This document shows, one piece after another, positions 12,401-22,100 of a stretch of 64,000 bases of DNA. Position 1 is the stretch's first letter. Each line of letters starts with the position of its first letter. The stretch lies in NCBI RefSeq assembly GCF_947623445.1, contig NC_135241.1:3784501-3848500 (forward strand), read 5' to 3'. The notes under the pieces are model-generated. The model ran no database searches. It was not told the origin of the DNA and saw nothing but the letters and a program-made list of their open reading frames with translations. The translations under genes were made by a program, and so were the position numbers. This DNA is from Clavelina lepadiformis. Taxonomy: Eukaryota; Chordata; Ascidiacea; Aplousobranchia; Clavelinidae.

Positions 12401-13200
12401 TGCAAACATGGAAAAGCTACAGCAATGAATGTAATGCTTCGCTGCTTTTCAGGAGGATCAGTTTAAAGCTAGAAAGCTACCTGGAGGAAAAGGTTGGACT
12501 CTGAACAGCGCTGCGTACAATGGTGGCAAGGGTATTCAAATTAAACTTTGAATTGAGTTTCCAATTTACAGTAACTTAAGCTTTTCCTAATCGAAATTTT
12601 GATACAAAATATCCTGTAACCTACATAACACGTCACTCAATATTTCATTTTCAGTCGTAAAATCAAACTTAGGTTTAAATATTTGCTGCAATTTTTAGAA
12701 GCAATACGGCACCTGTATGGCAAAAGAAGTGATCATGAATTGGGTAAGTTTTGCAAACAAAAAAAAATTAAATATGTTTGGCTGTGACCAAGGGTTAATT
12801 CCTTTTAGGTGACTTCGACATTGCTCCGGCCGCAGAAGACGCAAAAAGAACTCAGTTTATTCAAGATTTTCTTCAATTTTTGAAGTTGCAAGGTAAAAAT
12901 AAAAGATAGATACTCAAAACGGCTTAATCAAAAATTTCGTAACACTTGCTTTAATCTAGGGGATTTATCTTGCTTGCTTGCCATAAATCTTTCAAAGGGT
13001 TATTATATAATCAATGGATGGTTTTCCTTAAAATGCAGACACTGCTGTACACAACACAGTTAATATATAACAATGTTTATATTTTAAGTACAAACATATT
13101 TAAAACAGGATATTTTTGCTTATTAGAAAGCGGAATATTCGACCAAAAAATGCTGCGCTACATACTGTCACTCTCGAATGACCAAATCACTCAACCATGA
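9441..13200 (+). CDS. Galanin-like neuropeptide precursor A
   Basis: Secreted neuropeptide precursor of 115 residues. Exons 9441-9506, 12453-12531, 12699-12743, 12809-12892, 13127-13200; phases 0,1,1,1. Residues 1-22 (MANLFGYLLLVIFCAIIASS...) are a signal peptide. Exon 2 has an Arg-Lys site followed by LPGGK and the galanin core GWTLNSAAYNGGK. Exon 3 adds EAIRHLY followed by Gly-Lys-Arg, an amidation and cleavage site. Exons 4-5 encode FIQDFLQFLKLQESGIFDQK, matching the vertebrate GMAP block (IIEFLSFLHLKEAGALDR in human, from memory). The intron after core residue 13 matches the vertebrate galanin gene. Ligand for galanin-type GPCRs is the family role; function here is inferred. Intron 1 (2.9 kb) contains a dead transposon gene. 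A possible ATTAAA poly(A) signal lies at 13380-13385. Confidence 0.9.
10787..12077 (+). mobile_element. Decayed transposon-type gene in intron 1 of galanin-like gene A
   Basis: Two open segments, 10787-11548 and about 11544-12077, lie in different frames and together read as one protein. The first carries a Cys-rich N-terminus (FCYVCG, VICGTCRSNLNGLL, MPFAIPRIWREP, DDCYFCMVDI) and FPSQQELNDLVRDMGLTKSN. The second continues DPKEWRLFIDSSSQSLKCVL and ends VSEEHGERFHQDISDMERRY. I recall near-identical motif strings in a large uncharacterised transposon-like family annotated in Hydra and arthropods; I do not know its standard name. Compared with those, the central part after the HSVQM motif is missing (roughly 100 or more residues), and the junction needs a frameshift. 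No terminal repeats were found. It is an inactive copy, not an exon of the host gene. Confidence 0.75.
12477..12718 (+). other. Predicted mature amidated peptide of galanin-like gene A (spans intron 2)
   Basis: The coding part is 12477-12531 plus 12699-12718. It is bounded by Arg-Lys upstream and Gly-Lys-Arg (12719-12727) downstream, giving a 25-residue peptide that begins LPGGK, contains GWTLNSAAYNGGK and ends EAIRHLY-amide. Processing is predicted from the dibasic sites only. Core residue 8 is Ala where vertebrate galanin has Gly. Confidence 0.75.
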
Positions 13201-14653
13201 AGGATTCTTCTGGTGACGCAATGAAATTGATGAAGACTTTATTGTGTTTAAATGTATTTGTGTAATTTCAAAGTTACAATGTAGGTGTCAAAATACATTC
13301 TTGTAAAAACGTTTGTACACAGAGTTTTTGTGCAAAGAAAAATCTTGTGCTGTATATCAACGACTTGATTAATTCCGTCATTAAATTAAATCAGAAAGCA
13401 AAAATAAGTCAAGTGTGTTTGGTGTCACTCGAAAAATATGTTTTTGCTTTCGTTTGACTACCATAGTATTGGAGTTTACTTTGCATCGCACTCTCAATAG
13501 AAATCACATATCGCAAATATTCAAGTTTTATTCAGAAACAAATATTTCTGGCCAAGAATGACGTTTCTTGACGTAATTTTTCACTCAATCACTCAATCTG
13601 GAAAAGTGTTTTTTCAATAACTATATCAAAATATAATGCACGTGGCCTTTGCACGCAACTCGAGCAAGCCTAACGCAGATAAGCTTTGCCTTATCAATAT
13701 ACAGCACGTCAGCAAATTATTTCCAGACGAGAAAAACAAAGCAAAGATAAATATTTCCACGCAGTGACAGCTTGTCGTTATCGACGCACAGTATTTGCTT
13801 TCACGCTTATCACACCTACCAGTACAGTTTTCAATACCGCCGACAAGGCTTTGTTTACAGAATGAACTGATTTCACAAAATTGCTTCAGTGATGCACATG
13901 CATTGCAAATAAAACGTCGACTGTTACATATGGCTTGCCTGACCTTACGTCTTATTGGAATTTGTAAGAACAAATACTCCGGATTGTGTTCTGTCCTGCT
14001 ATTGCGTAACCGGTTTTATAAATGTGACCTGATTTTGACCTGCAGTTTTGTTTATGTTTGGTCTTTGACGCATAAAATGTACATTTAAAAAATTATTGTT
14101 AAAGGTTGCAAATCAAAATGCAAAATCACCGAATAATTAAGGCAGACATTATAGTACTTGCTATAGCACCGACCGCAAGGTAAATTTAGGTATGTTTGAA
14201 ATTTTCAAGGCACTATAGCAGCACCTAACGAATGTTTCAAATGTCAGTTAGTTTATAGATCAACTGCATGGAGTTGTAGCCTAGCTTACTAATTTGTAAA
14301 ATAATTGTGCTCGCATGGTGGCATAGCCTACACCTTGTAGTGTCAGTTTTAGCAAAGCATGAAACTCTTATATCCGAATTTGTATGGTTAAATCTTATAA
14401 CTGTAGTAAACCCAGGTTGCGATTTCCGACAGGTTGTATAATGAACAGGGTTATACAACCACCAGAACAACAAATTAGCAAGTAGGATATTTCTGGAAAT
14501 TTGATTTGCGTTTGACGTAATCTTAGTACTATCAAACCAAAAAGGATGATAACGTTGGAAAGATAATCTATTTTATCGATCTTTTCATGCGAGTTGTCCT
14601 GGAAGTGTAACAATAAACGACAAAAACAAAGAAGGCAATGTGGAAAAGACCTT
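13201..14653. other. 3'UTR of gene A and spacer between the two galanin-like genes
   Basis: No coding exon recognised. An open frame on the minus strand at 13626-13973 has no recognisable domain, signal peptide or family motif and is taken as chance. Confidence 0.5.
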
Positions 14654-14661
14654 TATAAAAA
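14654..14661 (+). promoter_or_regulatory. Possible TATA box of galanin-like gene B
   Basis: TATAAAAA, 248 bases upstream of the ATG at 14902. A pyrimidine-rich acceptor (TTCTTATTCTCAG) ends at 14844, so the 5'UTR may be spliced. Inferred from position only. Confidence 0.3.
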
Positions 14662-14901
14662 TAGGAAAAGAATTTGATGCAACCAAACCAAGGTATTGGC
14701 CATTGCGTCAGTAGAATGAAAATTAGATGCACAATCAATGCTGAAAGCGTTACGTGTTGTCGTGAAAATGTGGCGATGGAGATCGACGGTTTAAAAATGG
14801 TTTTATAGATTATGAAACTATTTAAGCAACTTTCTTATTCTCAGGTAACAGAAAGACTATAACTTTCTTAAGAAATTATCAATCCATCAAGAGTATTTGA
14901 A

Positions 14902-16099
14902 ATGGCAAGCCTCAACGTACGTTTTTCCACCTTAGCCGGATGCTTGCTAATAGCATCTTTAATATGCTCACAGGAAACAGAGGTAATAGAAACACATGTT
15001 ATTTATATAAAAATAAATAATATCGTAAAAAATTGTACAGTTAATTTTTGTGTGAAATATATTTCGACTTTAAGATTTTTACATAGTTTTTCTTTTCTGT
15101 GTTTCGAACAGGCAGTCGGTATTGTACCTCGAAAGAGCCACAGGCCATCTGGGTGGACTCTAAACAGCATAGGGTATAATGGTGGTCTTGGTAAGATAAT
15201 CACATGTGCACAAAAAAGTTTAATTTTCCGAAATCAAAGCAGATACCCTGATAAGGGGGTTAGACAACTTAACGCAACTTTAGCAAAACGATAATATCAG
15301 ACACCGCTATGGTTGCCATTTCATAAGCGACAATGTAATCATACAATTACTTGACTTACCAATATAAGTAATATGCTGAGAAATAAAAAATATAAACATT
15401 TTTGAAAACTGAAATTTGCATTTTTTAGGGGCACTTCGAAAATTGTTCGGAAAAAGGGACGGTACGAGCGTTGGTGAGAATTAAAATGAAGATTAAACAT
15501 TTTAACTAATTCTTTGAGTGAAATGCAAACCTTTGTATACGCAATACCTTGTAACTACAGACAATATGAAATAGACTATATGGCAATGTTGGTGCTTCTA
15601 CTACTATCTTTGAAGAACATTTTATATTCCCTTAGATACCGAAGAAGATGAGTTAGTATCTGATGTCAACATAAATGAAGGCGCCATGAATGAGTTGGTT
15701 CATGACTTTGTTGAATTTTTGAAACTGAAAGGTGAGATTATTCCAAAACTTTTAAATGTTTCCGGAGAAAAAAGTAATACAGTGGTCTACGAAACGATAA
15801 GGTTTATGTAGGGCACTTGCATCTATGCAATGATGTATTATAAAAACAGATGTTCTAGCACGGTACTTCATATTTGTGTAACTGTAAAAGAACCTGTGTA
15901 AAAGATATGGGTCAGCAATGCATTGTTCGAGTGGTCTACTTACAAAATTATTTATTGCTGATATTGAATCAAAACAAATGTTAGCTGTAATTCGGGTTTT
16001 ATTTCAGCCAGTGGACGTCTTGGGCCCGAGGTATTGAGATGCATACTAGTCAACATGCAAGAGCAGGGCGAAGAAGAGCCTGAAACTGTTGCTGAGTGA
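14902..16099 (+). CDS. GALP-like: Galanin-like neuropeptide precursor B
   Basis: Secreted neuropeptide precursor of 130 residues. Exons 14902-14982, 15112-15190, 15429-15473, 15636-15731, 16008-16099; phases 0,1,1,1, the same as gene A, with exons 2 and 3 of identical length (79 and 45 nt). Signal peptide within MASLNVRFSTLAGCLLIASL. Arg-Lys in exon 2 is followed by SHRPS and the core GWTLNSIGYNGGL. Exon 3 continues GALRKLF then Gly-Lys-Arg. The C-terminus has LVHDFVEFLKLKASGRLGPE, equivalent to vertebrate GMAP. The peptide closely resembles the Ciona galanin-like peptide I remember, which makes B the more conserved of the pair. It lies 1.7 kb downstream of gene A on the same strand. It might instead be called galanin; vertebrate GAL and GALP are paralogues, so neither name is strictly right. 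Confidence 0.93.
15136..15448 (+). other. Predicted mature amidated peptide of galanin-like gene B (spans intron 2)
   Basis: The coding part is 15136-15190 plus 15429-15448. It lies between Arg-Lys and Gly-Lys-Arg (15449-15457) and gives 25 residues: SHRPS, then GWTLNSIGYNGGL, then GALRKLF-amide. There is an internal Arg-Lys in ALRKLF that might also be cleaved. Confidence 0.8.
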
Positions 16100-16194
16100 T
16101 GGCTTGCATTTGGTTGATTTACGCGCCGAAACTATTTAAAAATGTTTAATTTTGTTTTGTGATATTGGAAAAGTTCTACGAAATCTATGATCTT

Positions 16195-16200
16195 AATAAA
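16195..16200 (+). other. Poly(A) signal of galanin-like gene B
   Basis: AATAAA 96 bases after the stop codon at 16097-16099, on the same strand and at a typical distance. Confidence 0.65.
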
Positions 16201-19181
16201 GTGCTTAGACACAAACGCTTTTATCTCTTGAAAGTTTTGCTGTGTTTGGAAATCTCAACCTTTACTTATTCTCCGCAACCGTGCTGGCCCACGAACGAAT
16301 ATGTCTCATTATTGGTAGGCAATAGCGGAAACAGTAGTTTAATAATTTCGTTTATTGTATGGCGGCGCTTTCGATGACATTTTCCACATCATAATAGGAG
16401 AAAGTTTTAATTGGTCAATATTTTCTTTCCCGAGTCACGTAGAGACACGTTCGCTAGGAACGTGGAATTGCAATTCAAATGTGAAATGACGAAATCAAGC
16501 TTCTAGCCGTTTCAAGAAAGCCAATAACATTTTAGTTCGGCTTAACCAACTGACCGAACAGGTCAATTCTTAAGCAGCGGAAGAATGACGAAAGCGGAGA
16601 TTCCACGGAGACACGGTAAAAGATTTTGAACTCAGGCAAACAATATAAGGGTTTTTTAAGTTAAGATAGTTTGGGAAGAGGCTGTTCGATAAAAGATTAC
16701 CATAGAATGCTTATTCTGACGCAGTTTAGTATTTATATCTCATTTAGCTTGATAGGCAACATAACTCCGGTCAAAACATTGTCAGAGCGCGCACTCAATT
16801 TTATAAAAACAAGCTCATCTATTGGCAGATTATACTGTAGCGTAGAATTATGGATCACACGAAACTACAGCATAGATCAGAATCAACTATCCGTAGCTTG
16901 CGTGGACCAAGAGAGACAATTTACCGCGTTGATTTCACGTTCTGTGCTGTTTATAATAATTGTTGTCTTAATAATAACTGTTGCGTAGGAGATGTGAGAG
17001 CGTTCAAAAGACGCGACTGAGAGTTTTAAAAATCAAGCTAATTATGATACATTCGGCCAAATGTGATCGCTCAGCTGCCATGTACGTCACAAAACAGTTC
17101 ATTTGCGTTCAAAGCTTGTGACGAGACGACAAGCATCATTGTAACGGGACATACGAGGACACATAAATCTGTGGCACCTATGATGGGATTAAGACGAACC
17201 AAAATCGTAACACAAATTACCGAACGTGTTGATCATTGAACTTGATAAACTTTTCTCTATCGCAAGCCGCATCGAAAAGTAAACTGAACACAATGGCCTC
17301 GCATTCCGCAGATTTGCGATCTTTGGCATAGATGATTCGATATTGACTTTCGCTTTTTCGCTGCGATTTCTAACAGATGAGGTCAGAGCTAAATAAGTTT
17401 AGAAATTTTTGAATATTGTGCGCCGGTTATTCTTGATGTGTTCGTTACAGCATCACTAAAATGTAACAACGAGTTTTAAAAGATCTATCACGTGACGCTT
17501 CAATAAGACAGACAATTCGCTTTAGACGAAAATGATTCATCAGCGGGAAAACTATAGGCCGAGTGGAGACGCGTAAACATGAAATTGTCAAGCAAATTGG
17601 AGGCATTCAGTTACAGTAAATCTGTTTTTTGCTGCAGTGATTCATGTGATTGTTGAGAAACGCTTGTTCCATGGACCAGGTTACAAGTACAGCAGGTAAT
17701 GCAAGTACCTGTTTGAATGGAAAAAAACTTTTTGCATGAATAATTGCGGCATTGGGACGACAAGAAACCAAACAAAAGATCATCAAAATCACCTAAAACA
17801 CTGATGGCGGTTGTCGTGACAGAGGTTAGAAGTTACCGCAAAACAATGGCGTATGACATAATTGTCTAACTATCGTGCTCTCGGGCAGGGCTTCTCAAAA
17901 TGTTCGGTCACGACCCCGTTTTGGGTGGTGGAACAGATTCAGTTTTTATAAATTGAATTGTTTTTTGTTAATTTTGTATTCGCTTCACTGTTTCCATTGC
18001 GCGGTTCTTTTATTACTGATTTTGCCATAGACAAAAATACCACTTGAGCTTCGTTAACCTGTAGGCTACCAAGCAAGGGATCGCTTAGAAATTTCTTTTC
18101 TAAAATGGGGTCGCAGAACTAAAATGTTTTAGAAGCCCTGCTCTAGTGAGCGACGAAGCAAAAAGATGTGTCAAAGAACAAAACCGGAAAAACCTTTAAA
18201 ATTATCAATTTTATTGTTTGTTTTTAAATAGACTGGGAGCGTTTTCAGGGAATAATGTTGCTATTTTGATTCAGTTTTGACTTTCTAAAATAAAAGAACT
18301 AGCAGTAAAGTTCTCGAGAATGTTTGTATAAGCGGTATTGATGATGATATTTGCACACCGAAATACTTCTTTCACAATAGTTCTACACACACTCTCTGCA
18401 TTGTGCGTATTGTATTCTTAAACTACCAGCAAACTTCGCTTAAGCTAATATTATCGAACTCCAAAATCTGAACTACGGTATCTTAAAATTTTGAGACCTG
18501 AAAAGTGCACAGTATGTATGCAGGCGATGTACACCGTGGATAAAGCATCAAATTATTTCCTTCCCTATCTTCTTGATGATGGTCAACAAGTCCACGTTTT
18601 CATAAATTTGTAATTTCTTTTTAACCAGATTGAAATGCAGCTTTGAGCAGCCTAAAGATACAAAATTTTCGAAACCACAAAGCGCAAACGTTATTGACCT
18701 AAACCTAGTCGTAGTAACCGCCGAGTGACAGATTTCGTAAAAAGGCGAACTCTGAGAGAACTTGCCTGCCAGTGAAAGAAAGGGCTCGGTGTTATCATCA
18801 TATGCGTTCGGGTCGCAGTCAGTCCCTGACAGGCGTAAGCGGAGCATGGAGCACTTAGTTAACATAACGTAGCCATTACGACGTTTGTGGTAAGTGTAGG
18901 ACTTTAGGCAATAAATACAAACCAAAACATTGTTACCAGTTATCTGATACTTTTCAAAACGTATGGACATATATGCAAGGTTCAGACTATGACTATGTCA
19001 AACTATGGGAATACATCTGTTGGCTTTTGCTACGCTTAAATATTTGTATTTTGATTTTTTTAGTTGCGATAGCGCGGCAGAAAAGCAAATATTATTTTTT
19101 GTATAGCGAGGCGCATAGGTTGGCATACCCGTTAATTTAACACTGACTGAATTAAGGCAGAAGGCTTTATATATTTTCAAC
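16201..19181. other. Intergenic region between galanin-like gene B and the EMI/collagen gene
   Basis: No supported gene apart from the MITE at 17886-18140. An open frame of 140 codons at 18548-18970 on the minus strand shows no family motif. The TATA-like TTTATATATTTT at 19166-19177 ends only 4 bases before the ATG of the next gene, too close to be its TATA box. Confidence 0.5.
17886..18140. mobile_element. Short hAT-type MITE, 255 bp
   Basis: Terminal inverted repeats CAGGGCTTCTCAAAATGTT and AAAATGTTTTAGAAGCCCTG. The flanking octamers are CTCTCGGG (17878-17885) and CTCTAGTG (18141-18148), a decayed 8-bp target duplication with 6 of 8 matching. There is no ORF, and it is a different family from the 4163 element. 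Confidence 0.75.
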
Positions 19182-22100
19182 ATGTCGCTGTGGCTTATTC
19201 AAAAACGCTGGATAATTTTATTCGTCTTGCTTCATGTTGCATGCCTACAGAATGGACTTGCAAGACGCAGCCGATTACGGTCAAGAAGAAACAATGGGTA
19301 AGTTATATTCGACAAGATATTTATTAATCTTGTTTAATTTTTCTTAAATTGAACGGGGCAATTCATTTTACAGCATTCTAAACTAGTATCGAATTGCAGT
19401 ATACATGATGCGTTTCACAGTCCGAATTAACAGCATCGATTTGACGCTTGGGCGTTAAGTTAGGGCTTAGATTTCAAGTTATCCGTTTACAAGGTATTGG
19501 CGTTCTCATGAAACAAGTTCAGCTGAGGCAATATAGTTAATTGCAGATATCACGTTCTCTACGTACCACCTGCGTAATGAAGCGTAGGAAAACATGATTG
19601 AAGCGGTCAGACCGTTGAACAAACTTATTGCTTTTGCCTAAAAATTTTGGGAATAAATTTTGCTCCGCTGTGTTTTGCAAAATACTTGTTTAATTTCCAA
19701 TCTAAGTCACTGCTTGTCCGATACTAAACGGGTTTATTTCCCTGGAGTAATAACACTTTTAAATTTTGCGATATAATTGCACAAATTTTCAGAAAACAGA
19801 GATTGTCTGTCAACCCCAAGGTTCTAGGTAACCGTAACTTTGTATTTCTTTGAGACGTGTTTGAGCAAATTATCCAAGTATGAACACTGCGGTCAACGAG
19901 TTGGCAACGCAATATTACGCGCGCTTTTATATGACACACTCTTTCACATCAATGTGTTATGATAAATTCCTAAGCCCACGGTTTGAAATCTTTCCACGAG
20001 TGATAAATTTCAGCATAAATTACGATTTAACTTGTAAAATTTTAAGTTGTAAACTTTGGTAGCTCTCGGAAAACGAGATTCTTTACGATGAAGTTACTTG
20101 TCGTCAGCATGCCATACCAGTGGTCAAACTACACAGAAAAGTTTTGTTATCAGCGCTGCCACTTACTTAATAACTGACGTCTTTTGAAATACGGAATGAT
20201 TGGCAAACGCACTCTTGTTGCATAAGTAGCCAACTAATTGGGACCACGTAAAGGTTTCCCGACAACAACAAGCTTACCCGTTTTATCGCCAAATCAACGT
20301 TCGAAAATGTTTGCATGTAACACACCAACCTACTGAGAATGTAACGAGTCGTGCAAACAAAAGAACGATCTTTTGCCTGCAAGAACTAGTTTAACAACTC
20401 TATGTTGAGTTCTATAAAATAAAAAATTGTGCCAGCAGAATACGAAAACTTTAATGTCGTTAAAACAGCCATAGAAAACATAAAGTTCAGAAATCTTTCA
20501 ACATTTGATAATTTCACGCTACTCGACGTCTGTCAAAATACTTCAACACAGAAGAGTTTGCGGCTATTTACGACTTTCAGATCACAATTGGCTTATCGTT
20601 CGGAAGTCGTTGTTTTGAAAGTAAACTTTGGTAACCTGCAAATTTTGTAGGCCAAGGACGCAATCGCAGGTCTACTATTTCCACCGCTGTTACTTATGAG
20701 CGAGTGTTGCGGACATAGCCTATCTATAGCACAGCATGATTTTAAGTGTTTGTTATCGCAGTAAATTGGAACTACGGGGTAGTATGACCATCCCGTATAA
20801 TGCAAACAAGCGTTCATAGACACCTTACTTCAAAGTCGCCGACCGCAGGGTACAAACGCTTTTACAAATTGATGTTGATCTTGTAGAAAGGTGTCCTGGT
20901 TTCCGCCCGCTGTTATTTCTCTTCAAACCAGATCTGACTCATGTTTGAAAATGTTCTCAAGTTTGCAATATTGGCCTCACCTCGAGTGCTCTAAGTTGCG
21001 AAACAAAACATGACGAGAGCCACTCAGAGTCGCCTGCTTCTGGGGGTCCTAATTCCCTTGAAACGAGTATTTCGACATCGTTGAAATTTGCGGAATTGCA
21101 ATTCAAGAGGAGAAATAAGACAAAAAGATTCCGTTATCAGCCATCAAAACATTTTGCCAGGAAGTGACAAAGCGTAATAGCGTTCCTTTTATTCCGTGAA
21201 ACCCTTCCACACTTTGCACGCGCTTTGTGTTGTAAGCCTAAACCGTTTGTGACAGTTGCAGGTGTGCTTCAATGCCTACTTGTTACTAAGTAAATGTTTT
21301 CCCACACACACGGCCAAATTATACGTGCTGGTGTCAAACCAAAGGCATTGGCATTTCGTCGTGCAAAAATGTTACGTAAAAGCCAACCATTAATGCTGCA
21401 ACAATTTCATACCCACCGCAAAATGTATTATGGTATAAATCCCTGACCAAATTACACCTTGCCCGCTTTTAAAGCACTCTAGAAACGCCGCTTGCACGAT
21501 GTCACAATTGAGTTTGACGAGAAACACACAGCGGAGGTTCAGCTACGAGTTTATTTCATATTCAAACGTTTAATCGAAATCTCCATTTCATGGAAACTGA
21601 AGCGAAAAGTGACGCGCAAAGAGCGAACGCAATTACAATGAAATATGAACAATCGTGCTGTGTATGCCGGGATAGGCTGCTGCTTGTACTACTTGACAGT
21701 GAATGGTGTATATCGTGTTGACTCTTTCAACTCAATAATCATGAATAACATCATCACGAATGACGTCAACACGACGAAGATCTGCTTTAGCATTCGTTAT
21801 CCGTTTCACTAGTTGTACCAAAAGAATTCACGACCACTTTAGCTGTTGCCATCGGCGGGTTTACGAGTGCAAGTAACATGAGAATAGTAGGGCTTGGCTG
21901 ACATCGGTACATCGAAACACAACAGTTTAACGAATATTCTTCGACGGTTAACAAGCCAGGTGGATCATGATGTTTATGACTTGGATTAACAAGTGTTATG
22001 GTATATCTGCCGCATCACCAAAAAATTAGGTTCAAATTTGTGTACATGACTACACAGAGCACTCGACGCTTGCATGACTGAAGCCAAACAATTCTTCGGA

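Noticed and set aside
18548-18970. 140-codon open frame on the minus strand
   Set aside because: No recognisable domain, signal peptide, splice sites or neighbours; kept only as intergenic.
19166-19177. TATA box of the EMI/collagen gene
   Set aside because: It ends 4 bases before the start codon, leaving no room for transcription start and 5'UTR.
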